This document shows positions 12,317 to 25,197 of a DNA stretch of 64,000 bases, in pieces (position 1 is the first letter of the stretch; every line of letters starts with the position of its first letter). The stretch is from assembly GCA_021464245.1 (NCBI GenBank), contig JADCRB010000003.1, positions 572,631-636,630 on the forward strand, given 5' to 3'. The stretch is from Carallia brachiata. Its lineage: Eukaryota; Streptophyta; Magnoliopsida; Malpighiales; Rhizophoraceae. A model generated the notes under the pieces. It saw only the letters and a program-made list of their open reading frames with translations. It did no database searches and had not been told where the DNA came from. A program made the position numbers and the translations under genes.

Positions 12317-13014
12317 AGTGTTTGGGTTAACTTTTAAAAAAGTGTATTTATATTTTATTTTCAAAAAATAAGAAGATAAGTGTTTAATAAATTTTTTAGT
12401 ATTATTATTTTATTCTATTTATTTTTTTATTTAATTTCTTAATAACAGTTGATTGAAAAGTAATTTCGAGTTACTTTTTGGATTACTTTTTACTTTTTAA
12501 TATTAATAATAATTTATATGAACTAAATTACAATATTTATATAATTTTTTTTTACTTGACACATGAATTAGATATATTAATTTATTTTATTAGTATTTAT
12601 ATAACTTCAATAATTTTTTAAGTATTCTTAAATAATTTTTTCACTTCAGTTTCTTTAATATGACATTTATAAAAAAAATTCAAACATAATATTTTTTATC
12701 ATTTAATAAAAATTAATATTTTTAAAAAATTTAAAATTAAGTAAAATAAATTAATATTATTTATATTATTCCAATATAAAATTTAAATATAAAATAAAAT
12801 TTTTAATATGATATTCTACGCTACCGAATTAATGTTAAATTAAAACATTTTTATTATTCAACAGTAACAGTAAATATAAAATTAACTAAACATTTCATTA
12901 ATTTTATCAGTAATCAGTAATAACAAGTAAAAATCAACAATCAGTAATCAATAGTAATAATCAGCAATAACAATCAATAACAGTAACATTTAACAGTTAA
13001 CTTAAACAGGTCTT
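12317..13014. mobile_element. hAT-like MITE, family member 1
   Basis: The ends are imperfect inverted repeats: AGTGTTTGGGTTAACTTTT on the left, and on the right the complement of GTTAACTTAAACAGGTCT. The interior is very AT-rich, and the right subterminal part (12909-12998) is a series of CAGTAATCA / AACAATCA motifs. The same subterminal motifs occur at 63183-63240 in a second element, supporting a dispersed family. No clear target duplication was found, so the exact ends are uncertain. Confidence 0.5.
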
Positions 13015-14087
13015 AAATTTTAGATTTGATATAGTCCAAATCTCAGCCCAACGAGTACCAACCAAAAGAAATTGGGACCCAAGTTCATGACCTGGAATGC
13101 ATGGCTCAATATGGCCACAATGCACCAGTCTGGTCCAGTGATGGGTTAGTAAGAGAAGTACATTGTGCCAGCTTTATGACAAAAAAAAAATGTTTAATCT
13201 GAAAATTAAAAGCAGGCAGCCCAGCCCAGAAGGGGGTAATCTAAGTCGATCTTTGACAAGATTGGCGCAGGCTAAGTGTTTGTAAAAAGGGAAACAAAGT
13301 TCTTTAAATTAACGAGAGTAATTTTAAAATAATGAAAAAATAATATTAATTATTAAATAATTAAATTTATAAAAAAATGCTATTGGATAAAATTAAGCTG
13401 CTATTGATTATTATTTAAGTATAGTAATATAATCTTAGTCTTACAAATAAATATAACATTAAACTTTGTTAATTAAACTTAAATAAATAGAATTAGATAT
13501 CAACTGTAAAATTTTCAAAATAAAAGATATTTCCTTTTATTTATAACTTAAATTAATGAAACATACACCATTTACTTTAATTAGAGCTATATTATTTATT
13601 TATTCTGTTGAGATTTTTTAATTATATGTTCGAATTTTAATAATTTTATTTTATTTGCTTGTATGGTCTTTCGGTCTCTCTTATAACCTATGTGATCAAG
13701 TGTTAAAAAAAGATGTTAGCCTGAGACGGTTCAGCCACCGGCGCTAACATTCCAGCAACGACTGCAACTCTGATAAACTGATGATCCTAAGAATTGTAAA
13801 GCCAATTCAGTGCCTTGTTATTAACAGACTATCATGGCATTCTTTCAGAAAGAAAATTTCGATTGAGCAATCGGGTTTGCCACTGTTAAAATTTTGTTCA
13901 TGCTAAATTAATTAGAAGAACTAATAGTGAGATTGATAGACAGTTAGATCTATGGCGCCACATTACAGTCTCAGCTTCCAACATAATGAAAGAGCTAACA
14001 GATATATATGTTATAAGCTTCACCCAGCCTAATAAGATATCAGGCCAACATCCCGATGCCTAAAAACAAAAATTATTAATGGTTGAA

Positions 14088-16976
14088 TTAATGTTGCGAC
14101 TGAACAGTCAACCCGAGCCACGATCTGCTGTCAGTTGGCTTAAAGAGAGATACGGAAGCGCTACTTGGCTGATATGGGGCTCTTGCAGCGATCCTGTAAA
14201 GTGCCACAACAAAAAAGAGTAACATCGTTAATTAATGCAATGAATGTATAAATTATTGCTTGAAATATAGCGACAATTCACATGTGGACATAGGAACAAA
14301 GTGATTGTGAACTCAATCCTTCTGGTTGAACCAAAAGTATTATTAAAATGGATACAATTCTTTCAACCTCAACATCTAGATGAAATCTATTTCACTGCAT
14401 CAGCAGCAAATTTTGAAACTACAGAGGCAAATGATTTCAATGTACTAAAGACATAATTTCCAAGCACATGTTTGTGAAAAGCCTACCTATCTTTCCTTTT
14501 CTCCAAAAACCGTTGGAGAGAAGCGCTCCTGGCAATAGGCAAATCTGATTGGAAAATCATAATAGACAAAACCATTAGTAATTTGAATCACCATCACTAT
14601 TGAATAAAAAAGGACGAAGCAGTCAAAAAGAAATTAATTACCTCTGGAAAGGGGCTGAAGGGGAGGTTGCACGTGCTCTTGAATTAAATTTTTCCCAAAA
14701 CTAGGAATAGCATCAGGGCTGGATTCACTTGGACTTCTAAATACATTAGAAGCAAAGATGGGATTTCTCTTAGCAGTAGTGGGAGGAAAGGCAGCATTAC
14801 GGCCCTTGGAGCTTCCCTTGCTAGGCAAATGCATAATTTCCTTGGCCTTACCAGCGGGAATATCATCAAAGACGAATACTTGTCCAGCATAAAATATGGT
14901 CATTTGTGCAGTTTGGGGCTCCAAGGTTCCAAACTTGTTATCGCTAGCAAAAAAAAAAAAAAACATAATAGTGCTCGCAAATCAGTTAAACAGTAAATTC
15001 ACCTCCCATTACAATGTTCTTTATAGGTCCTAATATCCCACATGCAGTAAATTCACCAACGCTTTAGCAATAAATTAACCTACATTATTTTTTTTTTTTC
15101 ATTACTTTCTGATGAACCCAGATTGTAAAACTGTTCAGAACATGTCAAAATACATGATAAACTTATCAATGCATGGTTCCAAATTCCAGTACACTGGTGT
15201 ATCAAATAGAGAGTAAATCAACAGACCTTGAACCCACATTCTGTTGGGAATCTTCTTTAAAAGACAAGGAGGTAAACCCCGCCTGTTGGGGAAACAAATC
15301 CATGGCTCTTAAATTCCTGAGGGACCCCATGTTTCGGGTTTGAGCATCATATGACTGTTCGATCGCTGGAAACAAATTCAACATTGTTGCTGCTACGTCA
15401 GGTGTACCTGCAATGTTTTGATACATCAAAGGAAACCTCAGATCTCTCTGCTTTTGGATCCACAGCCTTGGAAGATATAAAATGAATTTTTTTTTTTTTA
15501 AGAAAAACCCAGAAAGCCGACTCTGATTAGGCCCATGCCAACTTCAATTTTTTTTTCTTTTGTAAAACTCTTTTATTTTCTACACAAATAAATCAAAAAG
15601 ATTTACACCAAAAAAAATAATTAAAAAGACGTAGCTGTTTTTTAGGAGAGAAAAAGGGGCAAATTTTTTCTTTAAAAAAACAAATGCATAGTGAGTACGT
15701 CGTCGTGGTGAACAGAGACTGGGATCATCACATCCTCATTTAATTTCACTTAACTATACAACGATGTTAATAAATCTAAATATAACACCAACTCCTAATA
15801 TAAATCTCCTTTTATTTAGGAGCGATGATAATAAGAATTTAAAATTAGATGTAAAACACACTATATTTCTACTAGACTACCGGCGGTAAAAAAGGGCACG
15901 TTTTGAACCGTTAAGCAGGAACACGTCAATTACAATTGCGAATTTATTGGATCTAAAGACTAAACACTAAAACAGAGGGCGACCAGAGAAAGAACAGGCG
16001 GATTTCAGTTATGCGACAAAGTCAACACAGTTTGATTTGGTGCGTTTTGAAAAATAATTTCAAACCGTTAAAAATATGGCATAGTTTAACATATGGTTTA
16101 GGACAAAACCGAAGTAATAAATTATATTCAGAGAGTTCGTTTAAATCAAATTAAATCATTATTACGGTTTGATTTTTTTTATCAAAAAGAAATTATTTTG
16201 CAGACACGACGGTCATCATATCCTTATGTTGAGGTCAAGATCAACCGTTAGTATGCTTATCCAATCATTCTTTTCTTTTCTTTTTCTTTGGTCTGAGGTT
16301 TATTCAATCTTTCTTATAAAGAAATTATCACCGAAGTACTAATGGGTTCGAAACAAGCCTCCTAAAACTTGACCACGGTATTAACGAATCTAAAATTTTA
16401 TACACTGCGCTCACACTAATCCCAAATAAGTGGAGAAAAGCGGGTGCAAGAACTCGAACCTGAGTCTGTACTGGCGGCAATATGCCATATCACTAGTAAG
16501 TTATTACCTCTAATGATTATAGTTTGGTTTCCAGTTTAATAAAATTGCATGTCTAATATGTAACTTGTATCATAATATTTATCCAAGATAAAATACATAG
16601 GCTATGTTACAATATGGTTTGCAATTTGATTTGGTTTAAAATTATTCAAAGACACAAAATAGATCGTAAAACATAATTTATAAAGAATTCAGACCAAATT
16701 ATATTTTATAAACCACCAAAGCCAAATTAATTTGCCAGAATATAATATAATTTGATTTGAATTAAATTTTAAGAAATTAAGAGAGCGCGCACCATTTTCA
16801 TTTGATTCGATGTTGCATTTCATTCCGCGACGGAGATCTGCAAAACTGCCGTTCTCCTTCAGGTAATGACTCAGCAGGCTACACTTCTGCGAGAAGCTCA
16901 GCTTCTCCGGCACCGCCGCCGCCACAGCCGCCTTCTTGTGGCCTTCAAACTCAGTAAATTCACCTCTGCTAGACAT
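14088..16976 (-). CDS. JAZ1: JAZ repressor of jasmonate signalling (TIFY10/JAZ1-2 type)
   Basis: JAZ proteins repress MYC2-class transcription factors in the nucleus and are destroyed through COI1 when jasmonoyl-isoleucine is present. Five exons, 16976-16793, 15407-15227, 14943-14642, 14544-14487 and 14193-14088, sum to 831 bases, 276 residues, all in phase. The N-terminus carries the TIFY10 pattern FSQKCSLLSHYLKENGSF (about residues 28-45). The TIFY motif TIFYAG is at 137-142 in the ZIM domain. The Jas domain DLPIARSASLQRFLEKRKDR starts at 223 and runs on to an APYQP ending of the nuclear-localising PY type. It has LPIARSASL where many JAZ proteins have LPIARRASL. The intron splitting the Jas motif (14194-14486) is at the conserved position known for regulated retention. 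Confidence 0.94.
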
Positions 16977-17434
16977 ATTCTCATAGAATAACTATAAACC
17001 AAAAAAAAAAAAAAATCTCAAAACAAGAAAAAAAGATCCAACGAGAGTTTCCTCTCAATTACGGGATAATGGAAATCGAAAAATCGAATTGCCTCGATCG
17101 AGCGTGCCTCTTCGACAGGTGTAAGCAGAAAGGGAGAAAGCGCGTTTTGCGTGTTGTGGCTGCTGCGTTGCTTGCAATTTGTTTATTACATAAATGCGAG
17201 GCAGGCACAAATTAAATGGACCACGAGGACTATATGGAGCTTTTCTCTCTTTTTTTTTTAAAATTTTTTTCTTATTAGATGGTTCCTTGCAGCTTCGCGC
17301 GTTTGCGGGTCAGGGTTGAATAGTAATATAAAACTAGAAGATATGTTTCTCTTTTATTTATTTATTTATTCTCATACAAATGAATAGGAGAAATGTTTTT
17401 TAATTCTTAAAACTGGTTGCAATATAACAAGAAA

Positions 17435-17670
17435 AACGTGGTGATCGCACATTGATACCATACCATTTGGCTAAAAATTTATTAAATTAAAAATTATATA
17501 TATATAAATTATTAAATAAATTATATAACTTTTACCTATCTCCTACGAAGGAGGATTTGATAAATTGATAAAATATTGAAAACGTGTAAGGCATCAGTAT
17601 CGCTGCCGTATTTGGTATGCATTTGTCGCTTTGTTGAGGTTCATTGTGAGGGGTTTTTGTCAACCACGTG
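17435..17670. promoter_or_regulatory. cluster of MYC-type E/G-box motifs upstream of JAZ
   Basis: A perfect G-box CACGTG is at 17665-17670, and AACGTG (T/G-box) motifs are at 17435-17440 and 17581-17586, which is 459-694 bases upstream of the JAZ start codon. MYC2-family factors bind these motifs, and JAZ genes are known MYC2 targets in a feedback loop. The motifs are seen; binding is inferred. Confidence 0.45.
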
Positions 17671-20389
17671 CTCTTTGTACTTGGAAATCGCAATCTTTGC
17701 GTGTTCCACTGCGACAGCCGCGCCCAACAGTTGGCAACGGCTTCGTCTTCTTGTTTGCGGGGAATTCCCTTTTTGTTTGGAAGACATATAACACTATCCT
17801 GCACCGGGATAAGGAAATCGTGAGGCCGCCACCGCGAGTGGTTTTACTAAAATTATTTGCAGCCGCATCCAATTTCTTTTTCCTTTTTTTTATTTTTCGA
17901 AATTATTTTTCAAATTTTCGGGCGGAGAGCCGGAGATGCTTAATAAGGGGAAAATGGTTGTGCTACTAATTCTATTCGGAATATAATAAAGAGTCCAAAA
18001 AGAAGATAACTTTCTTTTTTTGTTTTCCTTTTTTTTTTTTCTGATATCATCATATTCATTGTTGTGTAATGCAATATGTAGTTCAAATTTTTGTAGAACA
18101 ATCGGCCACCAACAACTATGCTAGCAACGCTAATGGAAAGGCTGACCTTCTTTGCCATCTAATTTATTGCAGTTAATTGGTTAACTTACGTCTGATCCAT
18201 TATTTACAATACAAGAGTTGAAAAAATAGTTTTGCCAAGATTTTTCTAAGTTAGATTCAAGAGAAAATTATAGAACTTAATCTTAAGAGATCTAAATATA
18301 ATCTTTTATTGACTTCCTCAATGTTGCATTGTAACAAATAAATTAAATTAAAGAAGTCTAGTAAAAACACCTAATGTTATCTTTAATTATTCATCTATTT
18401 TCCTAATCTGTTTTAGTTGCTTTCATTTTTAATTTTTTTCTATCAATTTTTTAAACTTTTGGATGCCATACCTTCTTTCGGATGAGTGAAATTATGAGTT
18501 TGCATAACTACTGAAAAACGTAATTTAATCCGAACCTAAATAAAACAAAAATTCACAATATTATATTTAGGTTCTAATATTAATCAATTAAAGACTCATC
18601 GTGCTTTTAATTTATTAAAATTATCACCATGGTATCGAAATGCTACAAATGAGACCACATTAAATCACAATAAACTCAAGTGAATCCCTACTTTATTTTT
18701 ACTTTTTTGGGAAAAAAAAGTGAACTTCTATCTTTAATTTGTCCATTTCAGTTTCTAAAAGGAAATTTAGCGGGGCTTTGATTTTATTGAATGAATCTAT
18801 ATGCTTTATGAATCACACTAAATAACTTCATATATGCATTAATAAAATAGTTAGGTAATTTTATTTAATGATATCTAATAATTTTTTTATTTTTACCTTT
18901 TTACAAATTTAATTATTTAACGAATCATATTATTTTATAATTATTTTAAACTGATTTAAATGAAACCATCTAAATTTTTCTATACATTATGTAGAGGCCT
19001 GCAATTTTTCAGGTGAACAAGCATGAAACGCGCAAAGTAGGTACTAGGTAGCATGGAAGGTAGGTATTAGGCAGTAGAAGTGTTCGCGGATTAGATTGAG
19101 AAGATTTGAAAGTATATCCACATCTAATTTACTGTTGGTGGGTTGAATAATTTTTATATGCATCCAATCTATCATATAACTCAATCCATCTAATTTAATC
19201 CGTCATTGACAAATTAGATTGGATAGGTTTCGACAGATTGTATACAATAAAAAAAATTATGATTTTTTTTCAATTTATACTTCTCTTCAATCATCAATAT
19301 TTTTACTTATTTTTACCAATTTTATTATTATAATGTATATATTATATCTATTTGTAATTTTAAATATTTATGAAAATTGATTAAAATTCATTAAAAAATT
19401 ATATTAAATTAATTTTACTTACAAAAGACATCTTAAAATTAATTTATTGAACAGTCTATATATAATTCATAATATTGAATTATATATATATATATATATA
19501 AAGCGCTGGTACGTGGACAGGACAGGATTATTGGACGCAAGAAAGACGGGACAACTTTTTTTGTGTTTTTCTTTTGCTTTTGGCTGGTTGTCCTGTGAAA
19601 GAGGGGGCAAAATATTTTTTTAACCCTTGAGCCCTACCATCCCGTCTTTTTAGCGTCAATATTTTCCTTCCACTAAGTTTTTTCTATATAAATATATATA
19701 TATAAAGTTCGTCTAAGCATATGACGAATTTGAAATTGTTTACATTAAGCGTGCCGTTTTAAATTAAAATTCCTTTAAATGTTTATCAAGGGTGCAATCT
19801 TAATTTCAAATTTCTTAAATGTATATTATCTATTAAGTAGGAAGTAAGGCTGTAAAATGTCATACTGATAATTTTAGAATTTATTTAAAAAAGAGTATCC
19901 TTCATAAAAATGTAGATATACATAACATAATATTACATGAATTTCGTTTCTTAGGTGTATATATATATATACATATAGGCGAATCAAATTAGATTAAGTT
20001 GATTGAACCCTTAATCAGTATTCAATCCGTTTTAATAGATTATAAAATTTTAAATCACAACTAATTAAAATTTTGGCGGTTTTGATGGGTTTGGATTAAA
20101 TTAGATGACATTGATCGAATTGGATCAGATTGATCGGATTGGATTAGATTGATTAATTATTGAACAATCCTATTAAGCAGCGTGACATTTCTTGACCAAG
20201 TGCAAGGTATTCCGCTATCCAAACAGCCGAATTGGAGGCAGTTGTGACGGCGTCAGACCCGTGCAGTTGAACGATGCCACATACCACCGAAGCGGGCACC
20301 GCCACAAGCAGTGCTAACAAGTCTTTTCAAACTAGAATTAAGAATAAATAAAAAAAAAACTAATTTTATGCACGGCTAAATGCTGAGAG
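17671..20389. other. intergenic DNA between JAZ and a MITE; no gene
   Basis: Bases 17671-17970 are less AT-rich than the surroundings, but no frame matches a known product. From about 18000 onward the DNA is AT-rich with poly-T runs and short (AT)n tracts near 19480-19500, 19690 and 19955. Degenerate GATTGGATTAGATTGATT-like repeats occur near 19090-19240 and 19980-20160 and look like the ends of an old element. No gene can be supported. Confidence 0.5.
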
Positions 20390-20396
20390 AGTTGAT

Positions 20397-20902
20397 CAAT
20401 GTTGTTAAAATCGGTTCGGATCGGTTGGTCCGACCGATTCAATCGGTGACCGGTTAAAGGTTCGAGCCGGTTCATAGTTACTGTTACTCTTTAATTTGGA
20501 CCGGTCAAAATCGGTCTGAACCGGTAAAAAACGGGTCAAAATCGACGAAAATCAGTGAAAAATCAAACCCGGTTCAAATCGATATGAAAGTTTTATAAAT
20601 TATAATTTGATCTCAATGTTTATTTAAATTATAATTTGAGTTTTAAATTTAATTAAAACTTTCAATTTAGTTCTAAATTTATCAAAACTTTCAATTTAGT
20701 CTTAAAATTATCAAAACTTTCAATTTAATCCTTAAAAATAAAAAAAGTAATATTTAATAATCATGTATAAGTATTATTTTTTTAAATTATTTTTATAAAT
20801 ATAAATATTAATAAATACCTGTTCAAATATCGATTCGACCGGTTGAACCTTGACCCACTAATATTTTTGGTTCGATGACCGGTCTGGTTCTGACAACCTT
20901 GA
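20397..20902. mobile_element. MITE with CCGGTT-rich inverted ends
   Basis: The left end (about 20400-20480) is dense in TCGGTT/CCGGTT motifs. The right end (about 20820-20902) is its imperfect inverted complement, ending GACCGGTCTGGTTCTGACAA. AGTTGAT flanks both ends (20390-20396 and 20903-20909), a probable target duplication. Between them is a non-coding AT-rich core with repeated TTTCAATTTAGTC-like units. Similar CCGGTT-rich pieces recur at 22960-23125 and 46430-46600, so this is a dispersed family, probably Mutator-like. Confidence 0.65.
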
Positions 20903-21606
20903 AGTTGATACAAGAAACACCAGATTATCTGACCAAAAAAAAAGAAAAAAAAAAAAGAAACATCAGATTAAAAGAGAGTTGATACAGGAGAGACACAAAA
21001 TCCTTTTTTTTCCACATTTTGAATAAGTTTATTATATATTAATATTAACTATATTATATGTCAATTTTAAATGTATTGTATATTATAAATTTTTATGTTT
21101 TTATTTATTATAAAAATATTTTTATATACAATACAACTAAAATTTACGTGTAAGAGTAAAAGATTTCTCTGTTTCTATCCACGTTAGCTTTACTTATGTC
21201 CCTCTACCTTTTGCGAGAAAGAAATGTAAAATAAATTGAAGGAAGAAAAAACGAAAATATAGAGATGCGGGAAGTGCACGTTACCTCCTGCTTCAAGCAC
21301 CAACAGACAGGAGGCACTGCGGACATGCGTCGCTACTATAGTTCTGTTTCCGTCGCAATTAAATTAGTCACAAGAATTCCATGGTTTCCCATTTTCATGC
21401 CAAATCTCCCTGTCCACTCCATTTGCACTCTGTCTGTCTATCCATCAGTTATCGCCATCAAACTTTCAGACATCGCTGGCCCCATCACGACCACCTCGCA
21501 TCTTACAAAATCTTCTAACTGTGAATAAAAAAATAATTCGTTGACCCATTTACCGTATGTTTCACGAGTCACAACCTGTGAAATTCAACTGTTGAAATTG
21601 TCGGGT

Positions 21607-22239
21607 AAAAGAAACTGGAGGCTTAAGAGAGCCACGTCAAAAATAAAAAAATAAAAAAAATGTATGACCAAGCACTTATATGATTAAACTGTATTTAAAT
21701 TTATATTTTATGTAATAATGAGCATATTTTATACAATTATATTAATAAAAATAATATAAATAATTATTATTATTTTTTAATTTATATTTTTTAATTATAA
21801 TTATATAAAATATATTTCTATTATATAAATTATGTGTTTTTTAGATGTCATTTAGATAAAAGAATTCCTGACCATATAATGGGTCCTTTATGCTTTGTTT
21901 CGAAACCAAAGGAAAGGAAAAAAAGGAAAGAAAAGAAAAGGAAAATAGTTTCTTTTTATTTTTTTTTTATTTTTTATTAATATAAATAATTAATTTTTAC
22001 TTTTTCTCTCACAAATTATTATTTATTTTTTTCTCATAACTTTTTATCAATTATAATATTATTATTACTGTACTATTTTTTTTTTTTTTCTTTTTTTGGT
22101 CAATATTTTTTTTTTTTCTATTTATTTTCTTTCCATCCAAACATAGCAGAACAGGGAACGGAGAGTAGAAGTAATCTGGGCCTCGCATGAGCCCGCCTTT
22201 TTTTTTTTATGTGGCTCTCTTGAGCCTCCAGCTTCTTTT
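21607..22239. mobile_element. MITE with 31-bp terminal inverted repeats
   Basis: The left end 21607-21637 begins AAAAGAAACTGGAGGCTTAA and continues to CCACGT. The right end 22209-22239 is its inverted complement with only a few mismatches. The roughly 570-base core is AT-rich with poly-T tracts and has no coding capacity. Target duplications were not obvious. This is most simply a non-autonomous DNA transposon. Confidence 0.65.
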
Positions 22240-22385
22240 GTTTGGTTTTTTTGAAAAAAAGATAATATGTATAAACAAATAAAGTAATATGAACAAATTT
22301 AGTTGTATTTAGTTAGTAAGTAATTGTATTTATTAACTTGATCTGCTCCGAGTCCTGCATTTATTTGTTTTTTCAAAAAATCTAT

Positions 22386-22580
22386 TTTGTAAATTTATCT
22401 TGTCTGTTTGAATATTATATAGTTTTTAAAGAATAAAAATTAAAAATATGCGGGACTCAGAGCAGCCCAGGCCGTCACATTCCCTCTTCCATCCATCTTA
22501 AAGAAGCTGTTTGTAAATTTATTTAGCCTGTTTGCATGTTATATAGTTTTTAAAAAATAAAAAATAAAACACGCGGGACC
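22386..22580. repeat. local direct duplication of about 72 bases
   Basis: Bases 22386-22458 and 22509-22580 are two diverged copies of the same sequence, each starting TTTGTAAATTTAT, passing through TATATAGTTTTTAAA and ending near GCGGGAC. They are about 123 bases apart in the same orientation. This is probably an old slippage or internal duplication in repetitive DNA. Confidence 0.65.
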
Positions 22581-24301
22581 TGCTTTTATAATTATTATAT
22601 GCTCGTTGATTTTTTTTTTTTTTTTGTGAAAAAAAGAGTGAAACACCCGGTCTGAACGGTTACAGAGTAAGCAAATAATTTTACTAATATTTTTTAAGAC
22701 CAACTGAAGTGCACCTGGTGAAGGATCTTTTAGAAATTGAATACTACAAGCCTGCTGCTGCGCCAACCCAGCTATAAAAATGTTCGTTGATTTTTGGTCG
22801 AACTTATGTTGAGATATATATACCATTTGGGTTCATATTACAAGAAGTCTGGGTTACTTGAAATTATGTTGTAAAAAAACAAAGACTGTTTTTTTTAGTA
22901 CAGATTAAAGAAATCTAAAGAAAAAAAGTTAACTTTTAATAAAAACTCAGTGTAACAAGAATCGGACGGGACTGATCGGTTGAACTGAAAAAATCAAGAA
23001 TTAGTCCTAAGGTCCGGTCTGGTTCTCTTAAAAAATTGAAGACTTTGTAAACCGCTTCAAGAACGGAAAAATCAGTCGGTTCAACCGTGAACCAAAAGAA
23101 CCGGTTTTGATTTTACCGGTTCAAATGATTCGGTCAAAAATAGCAAAAAATGTGAAAATTCTCCTCGAGCATCAAACTTATGACCTCAAGTATAAAGAGC
23201 ATATCAAATACCACTAGATCACATTTTAATTTGTTAACTATTATTATTATTATTTTATTTACTTATTATCTACTTAATGTTGTGAGATTTTCCTTTATAT
23301 TCTTTTTCTTTTTATTCTTTCATTAATTATTTCTTCTAAACTCTTAAACTTAGACAACCTTCCAAAGTACGATGTTAAGAAATTTTAAAACTACACTGCA
23401 AACTCAACAAGTTTTCTTAATAATGTTTTTTTTTCACATTCTTGTATTAATTTTTAAAAAATATGAATTAATTTAAATAAAAATACATGAATTAAATTTT
23501 TTTTTCTATTTTTATTACATATATTAATATATTAATTTTTAATCTTACTTTACAATAATTTATCAATAATATATATTAAATTTACAAATATTTGTATTCT
23601 ATTATATAGATATATATAATATTTGTACTTTATATTACACTTTATATATTATTATTTTATATATTTACTATTAAATATTAATTTTATTAATTTAACTACG
23701 ATAAAAATAATTAAATTGATTAAACATTAAATTTCTAAATTTTTTACTTTAATAATTAATTCGATTTTTAAAACTTTAGCAAAAACCACACCCTGTGGAA
23801 AAGTTGTCCATTGTCTAGCAGAGCTCCACCAGAATCCCGTAAGGTCCCGGCTTTGGTAAAAAGTCAGCACGGTAATTTCCTTTCCGCAACACATGTTTGA
23901 ATATCATAGTCCATGGTCTATCCCGAAAGCACCAGATGGGACAATGTTGTTTGATTGGAAATGACTAACGAGATATGAGTTTTTTTTTCTTGGTACATCA
24001 TGGGCGGGAAATAAAAGTTAAATAAAAACACTATTTTTTAAGAAAGTTATTTTCTGGCGACTATCATTCAACAAAAAAAAACTAACGAGACCAAAAAAAA
24101 TAAAAAACTAATAACAAAAGTGAAAATTCTAGAAGGACTCTAATAAATACGTTAAAAATTTTTTGTTTAGTTAAAAAGTTAACATATTAATTACTTTTTT
24201 TAAAATATATTTAAAAATTATAGTCCAGTCTCTATTTCAAATATGTCTAATGTCACTAAACAAACAAGTCAAAGAATAAAACAAATTAGTTTGGCTCCAT
24301 A
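22581..24301. other. intergenic repeat-rich DNA, no gene
   Basis: This contains a CCGGTT-rich fragment at about 22960-23125 related to the element at 20397-20902, then strongly AT-rich DNA. No frame with a recognisable product or splice structure was seen. Confidence 0.5.
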
Positions 24302-25197
24302 TTAGATAGAATGTCTCCAAAAAAAACAATCAGTCTCTAAAATAATATTACGGTATTCTCTATTCCAACTGATTTCCAACTTTCTTCTTATTCTCATCAA
24401 CTTTGCTACCATATTGGCATTGATGCCAGCCGAGTCCGCAAAACCACATGGCCAATTCCCAAGAGAGTCGCACAGCAAGCCCCCAACACCAGCGTCACCA
24501 GGATTTCCTTGCGGACTCCCATCAGTATTCACCTTAATCCAGCCAGTAGGAGGTTGCTTCCAAGATACCAAACGAATACTAGAGACCACACCATCCTCAG
24601 ACGGTTTAAAGCAAAAGAGGAAACATCAAGGCAAAGATTAATAACCTGTCGGTGATGAAATGGAGAACCCCGACGCACATTCCGAAAAACTTCCTCGTTG
24701 CGTGCAAGCCAAATGCACCAACAGCCACACAATAATAAGAACCCTTGCTTCAGCAAATAGCCCGCGCAGCTATTGGCACGCAACAAATGAAACAACCACT
24801 CCTCCAAAGAATGGGTTAAAAATAAAACAGGAATATTATTGCCAAAAAGGCGTTCCCATAGTGCTTTAGAATGATAGCAATCCCGAAGAAGATGCAAGAT
24901 GGTGTCTGGTTCTGACATGCATCTGGGGCAAAGAGAGTTCTCACGTACTTTCCGACGCCATCGTTCCTCATTCGTGAGTAGCCGTCCTTTAACAATAAGC
25001 CAAAGAAAAGTCTTAAACTTTGGAGGGATTTTTAATTTCCATAGGAATTGCCGTGCTACACCACTATTGACGTACGACATCGTCTGAACTAGCCATTTGC
25101 ATGCCGAGGTTGTCGTATAAGAACCATCTGAATTGTACCTCCACTTCACCGTGTCATCTACTATAGAATAACATGGTAAAGGCGTGGACATTATCAA
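24302..25197 (-). mobile_element. 3' remnant of a LINE (non-LTR retrotransposon) polyprotein
   Basis: Two overlapping minus-strand frames encode the end of a LINE polyprotein. The first (24529-25197) holds the reverse-transcriptase zinc-binding region: LWKLKIPPKFKTFLWLIVKG, CPRCMSEPDTILHLLRDC and ALWERLFG. The second (24302-24589) starts an RNase H domain: GWIKVNTDGSPQGNPGDAG followed by GGLLCDSLGNW. A frameshift near 24590-24605 separates the two, and the RNase H domain is incomplete. No reverse-transcriptase core lies upstream of 25197, so the copy is truncated at its 5' end and dead. Confidence 0.88.

Noticed and set aside
17631..17969. 112-codon frame upstream of JAZ
   Set aside because: Overlapping frames on both strands are equally open, no family is recognisable, and the tract looks like promoter DNA.
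21265..21528. 87-codon frame beside a MITE
   Set aside because: No recognisable domain, no splice context, and flanked by repeats.
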